Source: JBCCYM01 sp039190005 (GTDB taxonomy: Bacteria; Pseudomonadota; Gammaproteobacteria; UBA12402). Taken from it: a stretch of 6,778 bases of DNA. Both the position numbers and the translations under genes were made by a program. Location of the stretch: contig JBCCYM010000078.1 of assembly GCA_039190005.1 (NCBI GenBank), positions 1 to 6,778 on the forward strand. Direction: 5' to 3'. Positions 1 through 6,271 of the stretch are shown in pieces. Under the pieces are notes generated by a model. That model was not told the origin of the DNA and did not search any database. It worked only from the letters and a program-made list of their open reading frames with translations. Within the stretch, counting starts at the first letter, position 1. Every line of letters starts with the position of its first letter.

Positions 1-91
1 AAGTTATTGATTTATAAAAAATTTTTCAAAAATATCTATTTTCATAAGTATTTGATATTTATAGCTAAATTTCTATTTATGCAACAACGCC
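1..91 (-). mobile_element. Possible end of an IS5/IS903-like insertion sequence, running off the left edge
   Basis: Read on the minus strand from 91 to 74, the sequence is GGCGTTGTTGCATAAATA. From memory, the IS903 terminal inverted repeat is GGCTTTGTTGAATAAATC, which gives 15 of 18 matches including the outer GGC. In that orientation the outer end of the element is at 91 and its body extends left out of the window. The 73 bases inside are very AT-rich and contain no recognisable transposase. The partner repeat and the target duplication are outside the window, so this is a similarity call only. It would place an insertion boundary about 68 bp downstream of the giant gene's stop codon. Confidence 0.4.
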
Positions 92-158
92 GTATTATAA
101 TTATATTATATGTTATAGAAACAAGCAGTGGCAGAAGTTTTAACGATCAACTGGATCA
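92..158. other. Short AT-rich spacer downstream of the giant gene
   Basis: This 67-bp stretch separates the stop codon of the giant minus-strand gene from the possible insertion-sequence end. It holds AT-only near-palindromes around 94-110, but no GC-rich stem followed by a T run in either direction. I therefore see no intrinsic terminator for the lectin gene; either termination is factor-dependent or the terminator lay beyond the inserted element. Confidence 0.4.
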
Positions 159-3100
159 TTAATCACCTTGACCTTCTAATATTTCTGCTGAGAAAAACGT
201 TAATAACATAACGATAGTGACGCAATCCAAATAAAGTTGTGCTGTTGGCACATCAGTGTTTAATGCTGGAAAATTAGCAAAGGTAGAAAACTCACCGACA
301 ATATTGGTAAACTTGTATAAAAGCTCGGATGTTTTTGTCGGGGTGTCTTGGCAGAAATCAATGAGGTTGATAACAACCTGAATAACTTCGCGCAAAATAT
401 TATCATAGCTTATAGATGTTAATATTTTCGTGGTTCTCAAAGAAGGAACTATTGGAAGATATAATGTCGCATAAAAACGACATATTTTATTGACAAAATC
501 TGAGCAGTGTAATTCTTTGGAAATGTGTTGAGGTATGGTATCTTGCGGTTCAAAACAGTTAAGAATAAACTCATTAGCCACACGAATCGTTTTAAACATG
601 ACTTGAAATTGTTTGGGTAGTAATGCGCTGCTTGATTGACTTATTCCCCAAAAAGAATTTTCCAATACTCGAAAACCATAAATAACAAACTGGGTATTAT
701 TCTTTGCTTGCTCATAATTATCACCCGGTGAATCACCGTAATTTGGCAAATCAAAAGATGTCGGGAAGTGTCCGGTGGTCACGAAACCACCAACACAATA
801 AGCCATTGCCGCAATAAAAGAGCCAAAAGGCAGTAATGGAAGAGACAAGAGAGAAATCAGATCGATCTTAGTAATTTTTTTAATTAAGGCAAATAAGTGT
901 TTAATGGGTTTTATTTGTGCAATCAGCGCGACTTCCGGTACACAAGGTAATTTTAATGCTGGCTGTAAAAAATTTGCCATATCCTGACTGTCAATATTTG
1001 AATAGGCGTTTAAAATGTTACCACCCGCCACTAAAAAATCATCAAAGATGGATTGTGTGCTTTGTAATAACCCAGCCAGTACTTTATTCAACATAGGCAT
1101 ATTTGGAAACATATTGATTACCGCATTACACATAGCTTCTTCAGAATTGTTGACAAGATCTTGTAATGAATTGTTAATATCTGTCAAACAATTGGTGTAA
1201 CTTGATGGTAGAGTTAAAGATGGTGGTGATGCAACCAGGTTTAATAAATTATCAGCAAAAGAGAGTATCTTGTTCATAGGATGACAAACAAATGTTTCCT
1301 TAGGTTTCATTGCGGGACTGTTTAATATATTTATATTGATTTTTGGTTGAGATGCCCCTCCCAGTTTACTAATAAATGAATCCATACTGTTATCAAATGA
1401 TTGTTGTAATGATGCGATATCCTTAGCATTTTCAATGGCAGGAGTAACTAAGCAGTTTTGTATTGCATCGTTGGAACAGTAGGATTCAATACATGTTTGC
1501 ATCCCTTCTGTAATGTTTGCAATGTCTTCTAAAAGATGATAGAGTTCTAATAAGAAAAGCAAGGCATGTTTTAAAACATTAACTATAAATTTTAGCACAT
1601 GGTACAGGGCATCGCCCACTGCCTCAATCGCATTAAACGTTTTTTCTGCAATAGTTAAACACGTCGCGTCCATCTTTACAACAATATCTTCTACATGGTG
1701 AACTAGATGAGCACATTTGTGTAAAAAATCATGTATGAAATGCAATATCTGTTTCTCTACGGCTATATATTGTGAAGACGTAGTGTCAATCACACTAATT
1801 AGTTGATTGTTAGGATCAAAGGTAAACGAATGATTTCCGTATGGATTGAAACCATTACTGTCTTTTGGATTACTGGGCGGAGAGATTGGTGTCATTATTG
1901 GCGAATGAGTGAGTGGATTTATTTCCTGGATTTCGCCCAGATTATTCGATTGTATATTAATTTGCGTGGGTTGTTGCTGAAGCTTGCTGGCAGCACTTCT
2001 GACAAATTGACTCATCACTTGATTGCCTGAATCAGGGGCGCTGACATAGGTTGAATTGTATTGATAATTTTGGCTGGCGACTTGATTTTTATTGGTGTAA
2101 GTATAATCACCCGTACTTGAGTCTTGTTGTAAAGCAAGCTGTTGGGTGCTAAGCGCTAAAGGTGATGACATCCATGGTGTGATTGCTCCCTTAGCTGCTC
2201 CTGAAGTTTGTACGTTTGGATCAAGTTTTGATAAAAATGCTTGTTCTGCTAGACCAATAGCATAGTCTTTAACATCGACGATTCGAATTAACAGGCTGCA
2301 ATGTAAACGATCGTGAGCCGGCACACGTAAGGTTAGTTTTCCTGAATTTGGATTAAGAGGTAATAACGCTGAAGTGGTTCGATTAATTAAGTGATAAGAT
2401 CGGGTATGATCACAAAGGATTTTTAATGTTGATGGGCTACGTACTTCAATAAACTGGGTTGACGTTAGCGATACGGTGTTGCCATAAACACTCACAGGTT
2501 GAATCGATGTGTGGTAAAAACATTCTGAGTTTACGTCTGTGGCCTGAACATTATTAAGGCCAGTAGTGCCAGTGCTGCTGCACCATATTGGGGCATCTGT
2601 TACATCACGGATAACTAAATTGCCATCTGAAGCTTGAAGATATAAAAGCGCACCATTGTTTCCAGTAGTTTTTGAACTCCAAATGTCTGGGTTGTCAAAT
2701 ACTAAGTTGCCATCTTGGGTGAAATATAATTTGCGCTCAGATGCGTTTGATGAGGGCACTACAGACCAAACATGTTGCCAATTTCCACCACCATTAGCGT
2801 CGATTTTTTGCCAGTGTAGACCGCCATCCGTTGAAGAGATAGTTAGTCTGTAAAATAGAGTGCCCTCGCTTTGTACTAGAATGCTTTGTCCGGTGGATAG
2901 AATCACTTGTTGTGTTTGATCTGTCGCACTATAACCTTCAAAACAGCGCGCGTTTTTAATACCGTCTGTTTGTATCTCAAGAAATTCTTCCTGCCAGGAT
3001 GATTCCATATATTTATTATAACAAATTGATGCTGTCAGCAGACCATCACTATCTTTTTTGGTATATATAAATTCCGAATCATGAGAAAAACGATGCAAGG

Positions 3101-5489
3101 CATAAAATGCTGAATAATCATCGCCTAAATGAGAGGCATCATAATTACCCTGTGGTGTTGAGTTGCCAAGATTTGCTCCATTGTTCCCTTTCGTGCCTCG
3201 CGACCAAATAACATTGTTATCACTATCTGCGATAACAATGTTACCATCTGATTGGAAATAAAATTGCGCCGTATTATTGCCTGAGGTATTGCTTGACCAG
3301 ACAACTGAGGTGCCGTCTTCGTTATAAACTACTAGATTGCCATCGTTCTGAAAAATTAGATTAGCACCGCCTTTGTTCGCGATATTGGCAGACCAGATCA
3401 CTGTCCCATAATGCGCTGAATCTTGACCTGTGTGGTTATATAATACCAAATTGCCATCACTTTCCTGGAAAACCAACATATAGGCATTCAAATTGGTAGT
3501 ATTTTGGACTGTGATAGATTTCCCCTTGGTGAGTATTGTACTTGTGGAATGATATAATCGCGAACCGTCGCCAGGGCTTTGAAAAGAAAATTCCGGCACG
3601 GTGATACCATAACCTGACAATGTTGTCGTGATCGGTGTGCCATATTTGCTGTCACTGTCATCCAAGTCTATTGATTGGCGCAATACATATAAATTTCCGC
3701 TGGTATCTGAACAATAGAAACGGAATAATCGTTGTGTGCCGGTATTGGAAAAATAGCGACCGTACTTGCTGCACCCTCCATATAAAGTATTTGGATTTAA
3801 TTGCGCGGTAGAGCTTAAACCTTTGCCAGCAAAAGCAAAATCTTGTTTAGCAATATACCATCCGCCATCTCTAACACCCTGAGCATTCACGTTGGTTACA
3901 ATAGCCAATGCTTTATTATGGAGCACGACCATGTTCGCAGCGTTATGATTCTCAAAACTAATCTGGTAAACTCTTCTTAAATCTGCAAACGAATTGTCAC
4001 AAACAACATAGTTAGAGTTGCTGGATTTATCAGATGTATCAAAATCTAAAGTATGTAATGGGTATAAAAGATACGTAACACCTTGTGATATTTTTTTGCC
4101 AACCTCCTCACTATCAATGACTAATGTTACTGAATAATGCTCGGGAGTTGAGTTTGTCAGCACTGTGCATACCAAATCAAGACTTGCTTTCTGAAAAGGG
4201 TTGATATTGTTGGCAGAATTAAATCCACCGATTTTTAGTAAATTTGAATTTAAACCAATCTCACCAGCTAAATAAGTATCCATAACTTGAACGGGTACGA
4301 TATGAACATTACCTTGCAAATCAGTGTAAATTAAGAATTGTTGATGACAATCTCCATAACTACTGTTATTAGTACTATATGAATAAGTACAATTTATAAA
4401 AAAGAACCCTTGACCATTAATATCGTAATAAGTTCTCGCATCCAGGTTTAAGTCCGTTACGCTATTTGGCAATCGTTGGATGATCACATCATAAAGCGGT
4501 AAAATTTTCCAATCGCCAATAGTCGATTGCTTTTCAGCAGATAATGAATCTTGCAACTGCAGCGATATCTCAGCATGACTTGTTCTAACTAATAAATAAA
4601 ATTGCTTTGGCACTGCACCTCTAACAAATACTGACCAGGCGCCATATACCGATAACTCATTTTGATTATTAACATTCGCTTGCACCTTGTTTGTAAGTGA
4701 ATGGGTAATGGCAGTGATATAAGGCTCCGCGGAATATTGCGAGTAAGAAAAATTCTTTATATCTAAACCATAATTAAAATTATAACCACTGAGACCACCT
4801 ATTAATATTTCTTGAAATCCTTGAGTGATCGACTGACCGTTTTTTGCGAGAGGTGTTTGTGCTTGATGTTGAAAGTAAGTGATGCCATCCAGTTCAGATG
4901 GGGTATTATTAGTTTTTGCACACATCAAAGAAGAAAATTGCATAAATTCAATGGGTCCATAGTGGTAGTCAATATCTGCAAATGTGTTTTCTAAAGGTGT
5001 TTGTTGTGAATCTACACCTAAAAGTTGACTTTGAATTTTAGGTAAAGGTTGAAATCCCTCTAAGACGGTATGTAAACCTTGATGTCCTCCGGATTGACTG
5101 GCAGGCCCTATAATTGTCGGTAGTGTGGTATTGCTGACATCTTGAAATAATTCACCATTTAGCGTTAAGCCTGCCGGTGTTTGTACAGTGACTGTATCCG
5201 CATCAGTTAAGCCCACCTCTTGTGGATCTACATGCAATTCTTTATTCACCTGCCCCCAAGCGGTGGGAACTAATCCGCTTTTTGCCAGACCGGCAAACAG
5301 ACTGACTTTTGCCGAGCCTTTTAAAAACTGTTGACGATAGACTAATAAATTGAAGGCTTTTAATTCTTTTTCACGAATACTGTCATCTTCAATGACATAT
5401 TTGAGTCGTTGGGAGAGTTTTTCGTGTATCTGTTTAAAGGAACGGATTTTTTTATAATTACTTGATAATAATTTCTTATCGGATGCCAT
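159..5489 (-). CDS. Giant B-lectin protein with a degenerate Tat-like signal, 1776 aa
   Basis: I cannot assign this protein a characterised name. It starts at an ATG preceded by AGGAG with a 9-nt gap. Residues 1-50 are charged and probably helical. Residues 51-79 (YRQQFLKG...PTAWG) look like a Tat signal peptide with RQ instead of RR. Residues about 80-640 are rich in S, T, N, Y and G and look mostly beta-stranded. Two bulb-type lectin domains follow (about 640-775 and 866-975) with QxDGNxVxY and IWS motifs; this fold often binds mannose-type sugars. A Q/N/S/P-rich linker spans about 1110-1225. The C-terminal third is helical, with hydrophobic stretches at about 1297-1320, 1544-1570 and 1752-1770. 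Parts of it (LYVLRQS near 600, and IKKITKIDLISLLSLPLLPF near 1536) remind me of large uncharacterised fungal and bacterial proteins. A cell-envelope or secreted carbohydrate-binding role, perhaps acting on a host, is inference. No catalytic motif was recognised. The reading frame is intact, unlike most of its neighbours. Confidence 0.95.
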   Translation of the reverse strand: MASDKKLLSSNYKKIRSFKQIHEKLSQRLKYVIEDDSIREKELKAFNLLVYRQQFLKGSAKVSLFAGLAKSGLVPTAWGQVNKELHVDPQEVGLTDADTVTVQTPAGLTLNGELFQDVSNTTLPTIIGPASQSGGHQGLHTVLEGFQPLPKIQSQLLGVDSQQTPLENTFADIDYHYGPIEFMQFSSLMCAKTNNTPSELDGITYFQHQAQTPLAKNGQSITQGFQEILIGGLSGYNFNYGLDIKNFSYSQYSAEPYITAITHSLTNKVQANVNNQNELSVYGAWSVFVRGAVPKQFYLLVRTSHAEISLQLQDSLSAEKQSTIGDWKILPLYDVIIQRLPNSVTDLNLDARTYYDINGQGFFFINCTYSYSTNNSSYGDCHQQFLIYTDLQGNVHIVPVQVMDTYLAGEIGLNSNLLKIGGFNSANNINPFQKASLDLVCTVLTNSTPEHYSVTLVIDSEEVGKKISQGVTYLLYPLHTLDFDTSDKSSNSNYVVCDNSFADLRRVYQISFENHNAANMVVLHNKALAIVTNVNAQGVRDGGWYIAKQDFAFAGKGLSSTAQLNPNTLYGGCSKYGRYFSNTGTQRLFRFYCSDTSGNLYVLRQSIDLDDSDSKYGTPITTTLSGYGITVPEFSFQSPGDGSRLYHSTSTILTKGKSITVQNTTNLNAYMLVFQESDGNLVLYNHTGQDSAHYGTVIWSANIANKGGANLIFQNDGNLVVYNEDGTSVVWSSNTSGNNTAQFYFQSDGNIVIADSDNNVIWSRGTKGNNGANLGNSTPQGNYDASHLGDDYSAFYALHRFSHDSEFIYTKKDSDGLLTASICYNKYMESSWQEEFLEIQTDGIKNARCFEGYSATDQTQQVILSTGQSILVQSEGTLFYRLTISSTDGGLHWQKIDANGGGNWQHVWSVVPSSNASERKLYFTQDGNLVFDNPDIWSSKTTGNNGALLYLQASDGNLVIRDVTDAPIWCSSTGTTGLNNVQATDVNSECFYHTSIQPVSVYGNTVSLTSTQFIEVRSPSTLKILCDHTRSYHLINRTTSALLPLNPNSGKLTLRVPAHDRLHCSLLIRIVDVKDYAIGLAEQAFLSKLDPNVQTSGAAKGAITPWMSSPLALSTQQLALQQDSSTGDYTYTNKNQVASQNYQYNSTYVSAPDSGNQVMSQFVRSAASKLQQQPTQINIQSNNLGEIQEINPLTHSPIMTPISPPSNPKDSNGFNPYGNHSFTFDPNNQLISVIDTTSSQYIAVEKQILHFIHDFLHKCAHLVHHVEDIVVKMDATCLTIAEKTFNAIEAVGDALYHVLKFIVNVLKHALLFLLELYHLLEDIANITEGMQTCIESYCSNDAIQNCLVTPAIENAKDIASLQQSFDNSMDSFISKLGGASQPKININILNSPAMKPKETFVCHPMNKILSFADNLLNLVASPPSLTLPSSYTNCLTDINNSLQDLVNNSEEAMCNAVINMFPNMPMLNKVLAGLLQSTQSIFDDFLVAGGNILNAYSNIDSQDMANFLQPALKLPCVPEVALIAQIKPIKHLFALIKKITKIDLISLLSLPLLPFGSFIAAMAYCVGGFVTTGHFPTSFDLPNYGDSPGDNYEQAKNNTQFVIYGFRVLENSFWGISQSSSALLPKQFQVMFKTIRVANEFILNCFEPQDTIPQHISKELHCSDFVNKICRFYATLYLPIVPSLRTTKILTSISYDNILREVIQVVINLIDFCQDTPTKTSELLYKFTNIVGEFSTFANFPALNTDVPTAQLYLDCVTIVMLLTFFSAEILEGQGD
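2565..2894 (-). other. Bulb-type (B-lectin) domain 2, divergent, residues about 866-975
   Basis: A second, more divergent B-lectin unit starts with STGQSILVQSEGTLFYRLT, the usual first strand. It continues with TQDGNLVFD (924-932), IWSSKTTGNNG (936-946), QASDGNLVIRD (952-962) and IWCSSTG (968-974). The DGNLV core is kept twice, but the terminal tyrosine is Asp or Arg and the first Gln is shifted or replaced, so mannose binding by the canonical contacts is doubtful. It may be structural or may bind another ligand. About 90 residues without lectin motifs separate it from domain 1. Confidence 0.75.
3165..3569 (-). other. Bulb-type (B-lectin) domain 1, residues about 641-775
   Basis: This segment shows the three-subdomain pattern of bulb-type mannose-binding lectins. 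It opens with LTKGKSI, then has three strands of the QxDxNxVxY type: QESDGNLVLY (675-684), QNDGNLVVY (714-722) and QSDGNIVIA (746-754). Each is followed by a tryptophan motif: VIWSAN, VVWSSN and VIWSRG. Only the middle site is fully canonical. The first has an extra residue between Q and D, and the third has lost the tyrosine. By the family rule that the Q, D, N and Y side chains contact mannose, probably one of the three sites keeps standard sugar binding. Confidence 0.88.
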
Positions 5490-5493
5490 GACA

Positions 5494-5616
5494 TCACTCT
5501 CCTATATTAATTTGATTCACATATAGCATGATTTGACCTAGTGCCCCAGGCAATTTGTTAGGACACAATACTAATAAAGCCAATAAACACACCATTAAAA
5601 TTTCGCCACATATAAT
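5494..5616 (-). pseudogene. tatB: TatB remnant (40 codons, damaged start)
   Basis: The apparent gap between tatA and the lectin gene encodes, in one frame, CGEILMVCLLALLV, then LCPNKLPGALGQ, ending in NIGE and a TGA stop. This matches the TatB N-terminus: a conserved membrane Glu (Glu8 in E. coli), then exactly 12 residues, then the Gly-Pro hinge (here Cys-Pro) and KLP opening the amphipathic helix. The Glu-to-hinge spacing equals that of E. coli TatB. Two things are wrong. An in-frame TGA (5619-5617) leaves no ATG, GTG or TTG before the Glu; the first Met in frame (5595) would remove half of the membrane helix. The protein also stops after about 40 residues, whereas E. coli TatB has 171. An ATG at 5611 is out of frame; a 2-nt loss just after it could have broken an original M-x-GEIL start. 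An ATT start would be the only way to express the whole helix. The position after tatA (38 bp gap) is the normal tatAB order. Confidence 0.7.
5497..5503 (-). promoter_or_regulatory. Ribosome binding site of the giant lectin gene, inside the end of tatB
   Basis: Minus-strand AGGAGAG lies 7-9 nt before the ATG at 5489. It is a strong Shine-Dalgarno sequence and fixes the start of the 1776-residue protein. The same bases encode the final Gly-Glu codons of the tatB remnant, whose TGA stop (5496-5494) is 4 nt before the ATG. This arrangement is typical of translational coupling within an operon. Confidence 0.8.
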
Positions 5617-5654
5617 TCACTCTCATAAAAATTATTAAATACTTTTATTATTGA

Positions 5655-5849
5655 TTAGATATTTTTGGGACTACTTGTTTTTTCAGACAGGATATCGATG
5701 TTATCGCCATCTCTTGTATTCAAGGCTTGTTTAAAGCCACGGATAGAATGTCCAAGATCAGTGCCGATGCTACGTACTTTTTTAGTGCCGAATAACATCA
5801 GTAATATGACCATCACAATGATAAGTTGCCAAATGCTTATACCTTCCAA
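5655..5849 (-). CDS. tatA: Twin-arginine translocase subunit TatA
   Basis: This 64-residue protein is an evident TatA, the subunit that oligomerises in the inner membrane to let folded proteins with twin-arginine signals pass. It begins with the short periplasmic segment and membrane helix (GISIWQLIIVMVILLMLF), followed by the hinge F20-G21-T22-K23-K24 and an amphipathic helix IGTDLGHSIRGFKQAL that keeps Phe39, a key residue in E. coli TatA. The acidic and basic tail is short: 64 residues against 89 in E. coli, where the tail is dispensable. The start is TTG; an in-frame TGA lies two codons upstream, and AAGGTG sits at the right distance, so no other start fits. It is followed by the tatB remnant and the lectin gene, and preceded by a truncated tatC. 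It looks intact, but its partners in this locus do not. Confidence 0.93.
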   Translation of the reverse strand: MEGISIWQLIIVMVILLMLFGTKKVRSIGTDLGHSIRGFKQALNTRDGDNIDILSEKTSSPKNI

Positions 5850-5853
5850 AATT

Positions 5854-5859
5854 CACCTT
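5854..5859 (-). promoter_or_regulatory. Ribosome binding site deciding the TTG start of tatA
   Basis: Minus-strand AAGGTG lies 4 nt before the TTG at 5849-5847, with the AAGG core 6 nt away. With the in-frame TGA at 5855-5853 this makes TTG the only workable start and matches the family N-terminus (E. coli MGGISIWQ, here TTG-EGISIWQ). Confidence 0.75.
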
Positions 5860-5874
5860 GCTACGGCTTGGTTA

Positions 5875-5941
5875 TTGTCTCGAGACAAAGATAGCATCTT
5901 AGTGTGACAATTTAGTGACAAAACGCGAATTAATTTGACAA
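5875..5941. promoter_or_regulatory. Candidate promoter and operator block upstream of tatA
   Basis: A perfect 14-bp palindrome, TTGTCTCGAGACAA (5875-5888), lies 26 bp upstream of the tatA start. Next to it the minus strand reads TGCTATCTT (5896-5888), a possible extended -10 element. Further out are related plus-strand heptamers: GAGACAA (5882), GTGACAA (5904), GTGACAA (5915) and TTGACAA (5935), with start-to-start steps of 22, 11 and 20 bp, close to whole helical turns. The -35 region fitting the -10 is poor. A regulator bound at these sites would control tatA, the tatB remnant and the lectin gene. This is pattern-based inference. Confidence 0.35.
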
Positions 5942-5989
5942 AGTTGAAGAGTAGTTTGGGTACCTCTGTCGCTAACCGCAGTTTTTAGG

Positions 5990-6199
5990 TTAAACCGAAT
6001 CACTTACTTCATTAGACACTTTTTTTGGTTTCTCTGCCAAGAATCCGGTAAGCAATAAACCGATTTCAAACAAGATATACATCGGCAATGCCACTAAGGT
6101 TTGGCAAACCACTTCGGGTGGGGCGACAATAAAACAGCCGACAAACATATAACGTCGTTTCTCAGCCAATTGTTTGCCACTGACAATGATAAATGCAAT
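5990..6199 (-). pseudogene. tatC: TatC C-terminal fragment, truncated and internally deleted
   Basis: About 70 residues match the end of TatC, the membrane receptor for twin-arginine signals. QLAEKRRYMFVGCFIV aligns with E. coli DLRKKRPYVLVGAFVV, and APPEVVCQTLVALPMYILFEIG with [22 protein letters not shown]. Everything before this, including the first four membrane helices and the cytoplasmic signal-binding site, is missing; normal length is about 250. Between Val (6125) and Ala (6124) four residues (GMLL in E. coli) are also absent, a 12-bp in-frame deletion inside a membrane helix. The open frame continues upstream to 6232 only by reading through the repeat (MSFPRKRESST), which is not TatC. 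The fragment cannot act as a receptor. Its place before tatA on the same strand is unlike the usual tatA-B-C order. Confidence 0.9.
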
Positions 6200-6207
6200 A
6201 GTGCTGG

Positions 6208-6227
6208 ATTCCCGCTTGCGCGGGAAT
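6208..6227. repeat. 20-bp palindromic repeat of ATTCCC-N8-GGGAAT type (dRS3/REP-like)
   Basis: ATTCCCGC-TTGC-GCGGGAAT is a perfect inverted repeat with 8-bp arms and a 4-nt loop, flanked by CTGG on the left and GAC on the right. It fits the ATTCCC-N8-GGGAAT pattern described for dRS3 repeats in Neisseria, and similar short repeats are scattered through many proteobacterial genomes, often misread as SFPRKRESS peptides, as happens here in the tatC frame. It sits exactly between the beheaded tatC and the pstS fragment, so it probably marks a recombination or insertion boundary. It lacks a T run, so I do not call it a terminator. Confidence 0.85.
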
Positions 6228-6271
6228 GACAATAGCTGTAATGAATACTCTATTGTTGTTGTATCATACTT

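Noticed and set aside
1..162. Plus-strand open frame of 53 codons from the window edge to TAA at 160-162
   Set aside because: The peptide is dominated by K, I, F and Y from AT-rich DNA, has no recognised motif and runs through the terminal-repeat-like site, so it is probably chance.
1015..2853. Short plus-strand open frames of 61-75 codons at 1015-1200, 1803-2030 and 2656-2853
   Set aside because: They lie wholly inside the intact giant minus-strand gene, show no protein family features and read as antisense shadows.
4812..4994. Plus-strand open frame of 60 codons
   Set aside because: It is antisense to the N-terminal part of the giant gene, with no recognisable domain.
159..5489. CRISPR array or tandem DNA repeats within the giant gene
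   Set aside because: The repeated DGNLV and IWS motifs are protein-level lectin subdomains with differing DNA; no regular repeat-spacer pattern is present.
5567..5626. Minus-strand frame MRVNYMWRNFNG... starting at ATG 5626 or 5611
   Set aside because: It stops after about 22 codons and has no family match; the overlapping frame matches TatB, so this ATG is at best a relic of the tatB start.
5665..5907. Plus-strand open frame of 80 codons opposite tatA
   Set aside because: The minus-strand tatA is unmistakable over the same bases; this frame is its antisense shadow.
5973..5995. TAACC...GGTTA inverted repeat downstream of the tatC fragment as a terminator
   Set aside because: Arms of only 5 bp with a 10-nt loop and no T run after the stem in the direction of transcription.
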